5,581 nt of DNA from DASXUC01 sp036505015. Lineage in GTDB: Bacteria; Sysuimicrobiota; Sysuimicrobiia; Sysuimicrobiales; Kaftiobacteriaceae. Every line of letters starts with the position of its first letter. Position 1 is the stretch's first letter. Under the pieces are notes generated by a model. The model was given only the letters and a program-made list of their open reading frames with translations. It made no database searches and had not been told where the DNA came from. The stretch spans positions 1 through 5,581 of the forward strand of contig DASXUC010000125.1 of the NCBI GenBank assembly GCA_036505015.1, written 5' to 3'. The translations under genes and the position numbers were made by a program. Shown piece after piece: positions 1 to 5,581 of the stretch.

Positions 1-203
1 ATCCCGCCGCCGGAACCAATCGACTGGTAGTTGATCTGCACACCCTTCTCCGCTGCGTAGACCTGGGACCACTTCGAATACAGGGGGAATGGGAACGTCG
101 CCCCGGCTCCATTCAGCGTGATGGTCTGTGCCGGTACGGGCACCTGGCATCCACCCAGCAGCACCATGACGGCAAGCAGCAGTCCGGTCAACATCCTTGG
201 CAT
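1..203 (-). CDS. pstS: PstS phosphate-binding lipoprotein of the Pst ABC transporter (N-terminal part, runs off the window)
   Basis: PstS is the extracytoplasmic, membrane-anchored receptor that captures inorganic phosphate and delivers it to the PstCAB importer. Only 67 complete codons are present, because the gene continues past the left edge. A lipoprotein signal is visible: a short n-region with Arg3, a hydrophobic stretch to residue 16, and the lipobox LGGC with the lipidated Cys at residue 19. The mature part begins with the family signature GAGATFPFPLYSKW (residues 32-45). It is followed by YQSIGSGGG (residues 59-67), matching GAGATFPAPVYAKW and YQGIGSSGG of E. coli PstS. Thr36, Phe37 and Ser64 align with phosphate-contacting residues of that protein. 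The ATG start is supported by an AGGGAG ribosome-binding site at 211-216 with a 7-base spacer, and by the signal peptide beginning there. A later ATG at codon 4 is possible but worse placed. The gene follows the regulator by 106 bases, and the region between carries an 11-base repeat array. pstCAB are expected beyond the window but are not seen. Confidence 0.93.
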   Translation of the reverse strand, partial: MPRMLTGLLLAVMVLLGGCQVPVPAQTITLNGAGATFPFPLYSKWSQVYAAEKGVQINYQSIGSGGG

Positions 204-259
204 GCGGCGTCTCCCTGTATCGTCATTCTTTTTACACCACAATGAGCGTAGCGCACCTG

Positions 260-303
260 CCTCAAGTGCGCGCCAAGGGTGTGTCAAGGTTGAGTGAAGA
301 GAT
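260..303 (-). promoter_or_regulatory. Pho-box-like array: four half-sites in 11-base register upstream of pstS
   Basis: Read on the minus strand, four consecutive 11-base units carry a CTT core at the same position: CTTCA (295-299), CTTGA (284-288), CTTGG (273-277) and CTTGA (262-266). The cores are spaced exactly 11 bases apart. The two middle units, CAACCTTGACA and CACCCTTGGCG, agree at 8 of 11 positions. The series does not extend at 306-310 or 251-255. PhoB/OmpR-family winged helices bind head-to-tail to direct repeats of this period, so four units would hold two dimers. The array ends 9 bases before TACGCT (245-250 on the plus strand). That hexamer keeps the T, A and final T of a -10 element, and its spacing resembles activator sites that replace a -35 box. 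Assignment to the fusion regulator encoded just upstream is inference. Confidence 0.55.
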
Positions 304-309
304 CCGGGT

Positions 310-1254
310 CTATTGCAGGAGGTCGAGACGGTATCCGACGCCGCGCACCGACACGATGCGGACGCCGCCGCGGCGTTCCACTTTCTTGCGCAGCCAGCCC
401 ACGTGCGTATCCAGCGTGCGTGAATCACCGAAATAATCCTCACCCCAAACGTCGGCGAGCACCCGCTCTCGCCTAACCACTTTTCCCTGGTACCGGAGCA
501 GGAGGTGGAGCAGCGCGTACTCCTTGACCGACAGCGGAATGGGGGTTCCGTCGACCACCACTTCGTGGCGGCCGATGTCCATGACCAGGCCCCCGGCAAC
601 GAGGCGGTCTTCCACGCCCGCGGCGACCACGATGGTTTCGAGGACGTTCGCGATATCTTCGCAGCGATCGGTGGCACTCTCCAGTAACTCGAAGACGTCC
701 TTCCACTTCAACAGGTCTTTCGGTGAAGTCCGTCCGGCGAACAACCGCTCGATTGCCTCGCGCAGCAGATCGTCCCCGCGGTTCTCCAGCCGATGCAGCA
801 TCCGCGTGTGGGGAAACACGTCCCGCATCTGGCGGAGGCTGTCGAGCGCAGCGGCAAGTTCCCGGGCCGAGTCCAGCACCAACTGTCCCATGGCTTTCGC
901 CGGGGGGATCGCCCGGCGGATACGATAGATAGCCAGCCGGGCGGCGGCGGCTTCAATACCGTCCAGCACGTCGTCGAGGTAGCCAGTCAGCGACCGCAGC
1001 GAGTCCTGGTCGGCCTGGGTGGCGCGCGGAGTCAGCAGCAGCTCGAACAGGTCGCGGGCGATGGCGTCCCCCTTGTGCTCCAGCTCACGGATCTCCGGCC
1101 ATCCGTGCGTGGCCGGCGTCTTGCCGTTCAGCGTCGCGGCAAGCAGCTCGGCCGCCTGCACGATCGTACGGGCCATCTCCTGCAGCAGATCGAACTCGCC
1201 TGCGGTCGTGGGCGGCGCGACGGGGTGACTGGGAGAAGCCATCTTGTCCAGCAT
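310..1254 (-). CDS. PhoU-like (DUF47) domain fused to a PhoB-type winged-helix DNA-binding domain; putative one-component phosphate regulator
   Basis: The protein has 314 residues and two recognisable domains. Residues ~18-212 are an all-helical DUF47/PhoU-like domain with four (E/D)xxxD motifs: E59-D63 in ELEHKGD, D94-D98 in YLDDVLD, E157-D161 in RLENRGD, and D196-D200 in DRCED. In PhoU-fold proteins such motifs bind metal clusters. Residues ~220-312 are a complete OmpR/PhoB effector domain: an N-terminal beta-sheet, LSVKEYALLHLLL, REERV-like helix (RRERVLADVWG), the recognition helix SRTLDTHVGWLRKKVE (278-293) and the wing VRGVGYRL. No receiver domain or phospho-acceptor Asp is present. DUF47 proteins normally stand alone beside Pit transporters, and the winged helix normally follows a receiver, so the arrangement is unusual. 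The reading frame is continuous across the junction. The ATG at 1254 lies 8 bases after the upstream stop, which suggests coupled translation. ATG at 1242 is an alternative, and neither has a strong ribosome-binding site. The frame stays open further upstream, but there it only overlaps the permease gene. Action on pstS and the permeases is inferred from position. Confidence 0.9.
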   Translation of the reverse strand: MLDKMASPSHPVAPPTTAGEFDLLQEMARTIVQAAELLAATLNGKTPATHGWPEIRELEHKGDAIARDLFELLLTPRATQADQDSLRSLTGYLDDVLDGIEAAAARLAIYRIRRAIPPAKAMGQLVLDSARELAAALDSLRQMRDVFPHTRMLHRLENRGDDLLREAIERLFAGRTSPKDLLKWKDVFELLESATDRCEDIANVLETIVVAAGVEDRLVAGGLVMDIGRHEVVVDGTPIPLSVKEYALLHLLLRYQGKVVRRERVLADVWGEDYFGDSRTLDTHVGWLRKKVERRGGVRIVSVRGVGYRLDLLQ

Positions 1255-1262
1255 AACATTCG

Positions 1263-3320
1263 CTAGCCGTAGACCGACCGGATGAACGCGAGGGCAGCCA
1301 GGACCACGAGCGCCAGCAGCGCGGCGAGACCGAAGACCCCCTGCAGCACCGCCGGCCACGGCACGATGACCGAAAGGGCAAAGAGGAGGATCAGGGTCAC
1401 GCACGCCGCTAGCACGGCGACCATCCTGCGACTGAACCGCGGGACCGTTCCCGGCTGGCGGCCGTCGGCAGAAGGCTCCTGCAGGTAGTACGGCACGTCG
1501 GTGACGACCGTCACCAGCGTGCCCGGACGGCGCCGGAAGAACAGAGCGGCCTTCAACAAGAACGAGGTCTGGTTGTGCAGGAGGAAATGCCACAAACGGG
1601 CCGGCACGAACTCCGGAAGGATCACCGTGAGCTGCTGGTCGAACCCGACGTCCCACTCCAGCTCGTCCAGGTACTGCAGGAACGGCCTGATCACAGACCG
1701 GTATGGCGATGACAGGACCGTGAGCGGTACACCCAGCCCCCACTGAGACCACTTCGCGACCACGTCGGCCGTGTCGGCGGCGTTGATGTCAATCATCACC
1801 GCGGTGACGTCATCGCTGATGGACTTGGCGTAGCGCACCGCGGGCAGGACGCCCTTGTGGATGCCGCCGACGGGGATGACGACTTTGTGCTGCAGCCGCA
1901 CCTCGGTGATCCTTGCTCCGACGAGAGAGAGCTGAGTGCGGACGTTCTCGTAGTACAGGTAGATGCTCCGCATGAACCACACGAAGCCGGGGATCAGCAG
2001 CGTGATGATCCAGGCGCCGTGGGAGAACTTCGCGACGGTCACCACGATGAGGATCACCGCCGTCGTGACGGCGCCGATGAAGTTGAACACGATGCTGCGC
2101 TGCCAGCCCCGGCCCCGTTCCGTCCACCACTTCTTGACCATGCCGCTTTGTGACAGCGTAAACGACAGGAAGACTCCCACCGCGTACAGCGGGATCAGCG
2201 CGTGGGTACTCGCGGCGAACACGTACAGCAGCAGCCCCGACAGCAGACCCAGCACGAGAATCCCGTTCGCAAACACCAGGCGGTCCCCCAGGTTCATCAA
2301 CTGGTGGGGCAAGAAGCGGTCGCGGGCAAGGATCGATGACAGCCGGGGGAAGTCGGCGAAACTGGTGTTCGCGGCCAGGATCAGGATCATCGCGGTCCCC
2401 GCCTGCATCATGTAGTACGCGGGGCTCCCCGACCCGAACACGCGCCGCGCCAGCTGCGAGACCACCGTCTCGTGCTCGACCGGCGCGATGCCGAAGTGCC
2501 GCGCCAGGTAGGTGATACCCAGGAACATCGCGCCGAGGAAGACCACCATCCAGATGAGCGTGATCCCGGCGTTGCGGGATTCGGGCGGGCGAAATGCCTG
2601 CACGCCGTTGCTGATCGCCTCAACGCCCGTCATCGCCGCCGAGCCGGACGCGAACGCCCGCAGCAGCAGCAGTAGGGTCAGCGGCTGCAGCGCCGCGCTC
2701 GCTTCGGCCGCGGCCTGAGGCGCCACGGCCGGGCTTCCCCAGCTGCGGAACAGCCCCAGGGCGAGCATGACGAACATCATCACGACGAAGAAGTAAGTCG
2801 GAACACTGAAGATCGTCCCCGACTCCCGGACGCCCCGCAGGTTGATCAGCGCGATCAGGGCGACGGCGGCCAGCGCGATCGTGATGCGGTGGGGGAACAG
2901 CTCTGGGGCCGCCGACGTGATTGCCGCCACCCCCGCCGCGACGCTCACCGATACCGTCAGGATGTAGTCGATGAGCAACGCCGCCGCCGCGATGAGCCCC
3001 GGCCACACGCCCAAATTGCTGCGGGCGACGATGTACGCGCCGCCCCCGGACGGGTAGGCATGGATGGTCTGGTAGTAGGAAAACCCGACGATCGCAAAGA
3101 CCGCCGTGATGGCCAGCGCGATCGGCCAGGCGAGGGTCAGCGCCGCCGACCCGGCGACGGTCAGCGCCAGGAGGATCTCCTCGGTTGCGTACGCCGACGA
3201 CGACAGGTTGTCCGAGGAGAAGACGGCGAGGCCCTGGATCTTATTGAGCCGCTCGTGCGCCAGCCGGGCCGTCGGCAGCGGCGGCCCGATCAGCGCACGC
3301 TTCACGACATTCAGTGCCAC
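1263..3320 (-). CDS. KimA-like potassium permease (APC/KUP superfamily) with two extra C-terminal membrane helices
   Basis: The product is a 685-residue membrane transporter closely resembling Bacillus subtilis KimA, a high-affinity K+/H+ symporter inhibited by c-di-AMP. Family stretches in order are the broken first helix SSDNLSSSAYATEE (35-48), YPSGGGAYIVARSNLG (89-104), LLIDYILTVSVSVAAG (115-130), LRGVRESGTIF (161-171), TGVEAISNG (231-239), LILAANTSFADFPRL (313-327) and LIPLYAVGVFLSFTLSQSGM (375-394). Asp37, Tyr44, Thr231, Glu234 and Tyr379 align with residues that line the K+ path in KimA. A cytosolic domain at ~470-615 (including LHNQTSFLLK) matches the KimA domain that binds c-di-AMP. 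Databases often call such proteins amino-acid permeases. Unlike KimA (about 607 residues), it ends with two more hydrophobic segments (~633-654 and 658-681). The start is GTG, and it aligns with the KimA start without a gap. The gene follows the first permease by 39 bases and ends 8 bases before the regulator. K+ specificity is from family resemblance. Confidence 0.88.
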   Translation of the reverse strand: MALNVVKRALIGPPLPTARLAHERLNKIQGLAVFSSDNLSSSAYATEEILLALTVAGSAALTLAWPIALAITAVFAIVGFSYYQTIHAYPSGGGAYIVARSNLGVWPGLIAAAALLIDYILTVSVSVAAGVAAITSAAPELFPHRITIALAAVALIALINLRGVRESGTIFSVPTYFFVVMMFVMLALGLFRSWGSPAVAPQAAAEASAALQPLTLLLLLRAFASGSAAMTGVEAISNGVQAFRPPESRNAGITLIWMVVFLGAMFLGITYLARHFGIAPVEHETVVSQLARRVFGSGSPAYYMMQAGTAMILILAANTSFADFPRLSSILARDRFLPHQLMNLGDRLVFANGILVLGLLSGLLLYVFAASTHALIPLYAVGVFLSFTLSQSGMVKKWWTERGRGWQRSIVFNFIGAVTTAVILIVVTVAKFSHGAWIITLLIPGFVWFMRSIYLYYENVRTQLSLVGARITEVRLQHKVVIPVGGIHKGVLPAVRYAKSISDDVTAVMIDINAADTADVVAKWSQWGLGVPLTVLSSPYRSVIRPFLQYLDELEWDVGFDQQLTVILPEFVPARLWHFLLHNQTSFLLKAALFFRRRPGTLVTVVTDVPYYLQEPSADGRQPGTVPRFSRRMVAVLAACVTLILLFALSVIVPWPAVLQGVFGLAALLALVVLAALAFIRSVYG

Positions 3321-3359
3321 GGGGTCCAGTCTGGCACAAGACGGACGCCTTAGAAATAC

Positions 3360-5465
3360 CTAAAGGGCCTCGACGTCGACGACGCCTTGAGGAGGCTCGG
3401 GATAGAGGGGGAACGCCACATCCGTGACGGCGACCATCGGGATCTCCTGCAGGGCCAGCTTGAAGATCACCGTGGTGTTCTGATGCAAGACCTGCTCGAC
3501 CATGTTGTCCATGAGGATCTGGGCCACAATGACGTGAATGAACGCCCGGGGATGGGTCAGCCGCAGCCGCTCGACGTACGTCCGGATTGGCCCCACGAGA
3601 TCCCGCAGCGGGGATGGCAGGATGACCAGTTCACCGTCCGGGAAGAACCGGTCCCACTTGCGCTTGACCTCCGCCGCCTTCTCCTCGTCGGTGGCCACGT
3701 GGACCGCCTTCCATTGGAATCCCAGCGACTGGACGAATTGGACCTGCCGAAGCGCCGCGGCGTGGACGTCTGAAATGAGCACGAGGGTGATGACGGGCAC
3801 GGTCGGCGGAGGCTCCGCGACTCCGCTGACGCTCAGCCGCCGGCGCACGTCCTGGTAGTGCCGGTGGATGCGGAAGAAGATCCCGACCAGTGTCGGGATC
3901 AGGATGATGACGATCCAGGCCCCCTGCGCGAACTTGGTGACGGCGAGGACCACGATGACCGCCGAGGTCAGCACCGCGCCAAAGGCGTTCAAGGCCTGCT
4001 TGAACCGCCACCGGGGATCGAAGCGGAGGACCGACCCTTTGGTCTGGATCTCCTCGCCCGGGACGAGGCGTCCGACCTTTCGCCAGCGCAGGACCATGCC
4101 GGTCTGGGACATCGTAAACGAGAGGAAGACGCCGATCGCGTAGAGTGGGATGAGGCGGGAGACGTTCGCCTGGAACAGGACAACCAGCAGTGACGCGATG
4201 ACCGCGAGTCCCACGATGCCCCAGGAAAACACGAGCCGGCTGCCCCGGTAGGTGAGTTGGCGAGGGAGGAAACCGTCCCCGGCATGGAGCGCGGCCAGTC
4301 GCGGGAAGTCCGCGAACGCGGTGTTCGCGGCCAGCACGAGGATGATCGTCGTCGCCACCAGGGTAATGACGTGTAGCGAGCCGGTCCCGTAGATCGTCCT
4401 GGCGAGCTCAGAAATGATCGTTTCCTGCTCGACCGGCACGGCACGGACCCGGTTGGCGAGCACGGTCGTGCCGATGAACATGGTGCCGATGAGCACGCTC
4501 ATCCATGCCATCGTGGCGGCGGCGTTCCTACTCTTCGGCTCGCGGAATGCCGTGATCCCGTTGCTGACGGCTTCCGTGCCGGTGACGGCGACCGCCCCGC
4601 TGCTGAAGGCGCGGAGTACCAGGAACACGGTCAACGGCTGGATGGCGGCGGTATTGAGCGCGACGCCGGTGACCTGACCCAGCTGTCCGGTGAGGAGCTG
4701 ATAAAAACCGGTCGCGAGCATGACCAACATCATCACGACGAAGAAGTAGGTTGGAATGGCAAAGATGGTCCCGGATTCCCGGACTCCCCTGAGGTTGATC
4801 ACCATCATGAACAGGATGGCCGCGACCGCGAGCTCGACCCTCCACGGGGTGAGCACCGGGAACGCCGACGCAATTTGCGCGACGCCGGATGCGATGCTGA
4901 CTGAGACTGTCAGGATGTAGTCGGTGAGCAGCGCCGCGCCGGCGGTCTGAGCAGGTCCTTCTCCGAGGTTATCCCGCGCCACGATGTAGGCTCCGCCTCC
5001 GCCCGGATAGGCGAAGATCGTCTGCCGGTACGAGATCGTGAGCACCAGCAGCAGCAGCGAGATGGCGATCGAGATGGGAATAGACAGGCCGAAGAACGCC
5101 GTGCCCGCGACCGCGAGTACGATCAGGATCTCCTCGGTCGCATAGGCGACCGAAGAGAGAACATCGGACGCGAAGACCGCGAGTCCCACGAACTTGCCCA
5201 CGGTCTGCTGGGGCATCTCATGCGTCGGCAGCGGCAAGCCCAGCAGCAGCCGGCGCAGCGAGAAGCGGCGCAACCGCCGGAGGGCGGGTGGCGCCGTCTC
5301 ATACGCCTCTGTGGTCCTCAGGATCGCGCGCAGGATGAGGGCGATCATCACGAGCAGAATGACGACGACTGCGCCGGTACCGACGGCAGTCCAGCGCTGG
5401 ATGGCTGCCACGACCAGCAGCCCTACGGCGAGCAGGAGTACCTGCAGCAAGCGATCTGACATCAT
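3360..5465 (-). CDS. KimA-like potassium permease (APC/KUP superfamily) with an extra N-terminal two-helix segment
   Basis: This is a second KimA-type transporter of about 701 residues and a paralogue of its downstream neighbour. It begins with about 65 residues absent from KimA: two hydrophobic helices (~6-23 and ~30-49), then a basic stretch (RRLRRFSLRRLLLG). The KimA core follows: ASDVLSSVAYATEE (~99-112, holding the aligned Asp101 and Tyr108), YPGGGGAYIVARDNLG, LLTDYILTVSVSIASG, LRGVRESGTIF, TGTEAVSNG (Thr295, Glu298), LVLAANTAFADFPRL and LIPLYAIGVFLSFTMSQTGM. The C-terminal cytosolic domain (~555-695) follows a proline-rich linker (EPPPTVP). It is more diverged than that of the neighbour, with HQNTT replacing HNQTS. 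Residue numbers count from ATG 5465. ATG 5462 and TTG 5474 are alternatives, an in-frame stop at 5499-5501 limits the start, and no strong ribosome-binding site separates them. The gene appears to be first in the operon and is preceded by a perfect palindrome. Proton-coupled K+ uptake is the best guess. An amino-acid substrate is not excluded. Confidence 0.87.
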   Translation of the reverse strand: MMSDRLLQVLLLAVGLLVVAAIQRWTAVGTGAVVVILLVMIALILRAILRTTEAYETAPPALRRLRRFSLRRLLLGLPLPTHEMPQQTVGKFVGLAVFASDVLSSVAYATEEILIVLAVAGTAFFGLSIPISIAISLLLLVLTISYRQTIFAYPGGGGAYIVARDNLGEGPAQTAGAALLTDYILTVSVSIASGVAQIASAFPVLTPWRVELAVAAILFMMVINLRGVRESGTIFAIPTYFFVVMMLVMLATGFYQLLTGQLGQVTGVALNTAAIQPLTVFLVLRAFSSGAVAVTGTEAVSNGITAFREPKSRNAAATMAWMSVLIGTMFIGTTVLANRVRAVPVEQETIISELARTIYGTGSLHVITLVATTIILVLAANTAFADFPRLAALHAGDGFLPRQLTYRGSRLVFSWGIVGLAVIASLLVVLFQANVSRLIPLYAIGVFLSFTMSQTGMVLRWRKVGRLVPGEEIQTKGSVLRFDPRWRFKQALNAFGAVLTSAVIVVLAVTKFAQGAWIVIILIPTLVGIFFRIHRHYQDVRRRLSVSGVAEPPPTVPVITLVLISDVHAAALRQVQFVQSLGFQWKAVHVATDEEKAAEVKRKWDRFFPDGELVILPSPLRDLVGPIRTYVERLRLTHPRAFIHVIVAQILMDNMVEQVLHQNTTVIFKLALQEIPMVAVTDVAFPLYPEPPQGVVDVEAL

Positions 5466-5498
5466 CTGACCCAACTGCTGACGGTAGCAACACCGGAC

Positions 5499-5524
5499 TT
5501 AGGAAATCCTTAAGGATTTCCTAA
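5499..5524. promoter_or_regulatory. Perfect 26-base palindrome, likely operator of the permease operon
   Basis: The stretch from TTAGGAAATCC to GGATTTCCTAA, centred on TTAA between 5511 and 5512, pairs with its own reverse complement at all 13 positions and stops at a C/T mismatch on each side. It lies 34 bases upstream of the ATG at 5465, where a repressor or activator would control the first permease. No U-run follows it on either strand and it has no loop, so a protein-binding site is more likely than a terminator. Within it, CTTAGGAAATC and CTTAAGGATTT also form an 11-base direct repeat (7 of 11 identical) that loosely resembles the pstS array. The protein that binds it is unknown. No convincing -35/-10 pair was found around it. 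Confidence 0.6.
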
Positions 5525-5581
5525 TGGCCTTCTTGCTATGGTGTTTTTCGGCCATCCGGTCCACGATGCAACCTCGACGCT

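Noticed and set aside
251..271. Inverted repeat GCGCAC...GTGCGC as a possible intrinsic terminator between the regulator and pstS.
   Set aside because: The stem is only six pairs with a mismatch beyond, and no U-run follows on either strand. It also overlaps the 11-base repeat array, so at most it is a weak attenuator.
286..291. A TTGACA-like -35 box on the minus strand near 282-287 as part of a conventional sigma-70 promoter for pstS.
   Set aside because: The hexamer is good, but 16-18 bases downstream there is only TGAGGC-like sequence, not a -10. It is better explained as part of the CTTGACA repeat unit.
197..476. Plus-strand open frames across the pstS-regulator gap and the regulator's 3' end.
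   Set aside because: Arg/Ser/Pro-rich translations with no recognisable domain, lying opposite the strongly supported winged-helix coding sequence and the repeat array.
1255..1752. An open frame that would extend the regulator by 166 residues at its N-terminus.
   Set aside because: The translated extension is Pro/Arg/Ala/Gly-rich shadow sequence overlapping the well-conserved end of the second KimA-like permease. The DUF47 domain begins only after the ATGs at 1254 and 1242.
5524..5555. ATGGCC...GGCCAT inverted repeat beyond the palindrome.
   Set aside because: Six-base arms with a loop of about 20 bases and no U-tract; likely chance in this composition.
5475..5581. A c-di-AMP (ydaO-type) riboswitch upstream of the first permease, as in B. 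subtilis kimA.
   Set aside because: The leader visible here is about 107 bases, dominated by the palindrome, and I see no conserved riboswitch core. A longer leader beyond the window cannot be judged.

Overview
The window is a GC-rich bacterial segment (by eye a little over 60% G+C). Every gene I can support lies on the minus strand. In transcription order, from the right end to the left, they are: a KimA-like potassium permease (5465-3360), a second KimA-like permease (3320-1263), a PhoU-like (DUF47) protein fused to a PhoB-type winged-helix DNA-binding domain (1254-310), and the first 67 codons of a phosphate-binding lipoprotein, PstS (203-1), which runs off the left edge. Gaps between genes are 39, 8 and 106 bases. 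The first three genes therefore look like one transcription unit. pstS follows in the same direction and probably has a promoter of its own as well.

The organism cannot be named from this sequence. The PstS has a lipobox, and the closest transporter family I recognise is Bacillus subtilis KimA. The high G+C content points to a GC-rich bacterium, possibly one of the uncultured Terrabacteria-type lineages (Chloroflexota, Armatimonadota or relatives). That placement is a guess.

The most interesting item is the regulator. Its first ~210 residues are a complete DUF47/PhoU-like helical domain with four (E/D)xxxD motifs. Its last ~95 residues are a complete OmpR/PhoB-type effector domain. There is no CheY-like receiver domain between or before them. 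This suggests a one-component phosphate regulator in which a PhoU-like domain replaces the usual PhoR-PhoB phosphorelay. Just downstream of it, and upstream of pstS, four CTT-core half-sites recur at exactly 11-base intervals, the spacing at which PhoB-family winged helices bind. This array is a candidate target for the fusion protein.

The two permeases resemble each other and KimA through the core and the cytosolic C-terminal domain. One carries an extra two-helix membrane segment at its N-terminus and the other carries one at its C-terminus. A perfect 26-base palindrome sits 34 bases upstream of the first permease and is a likely operator. Taken together, the locus appears to couple K+ uptake with phosphate sensing and high-affinity phosphate uptake. 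The 57 bases beyond the palindrome (5525-5581) show nothing I can call.
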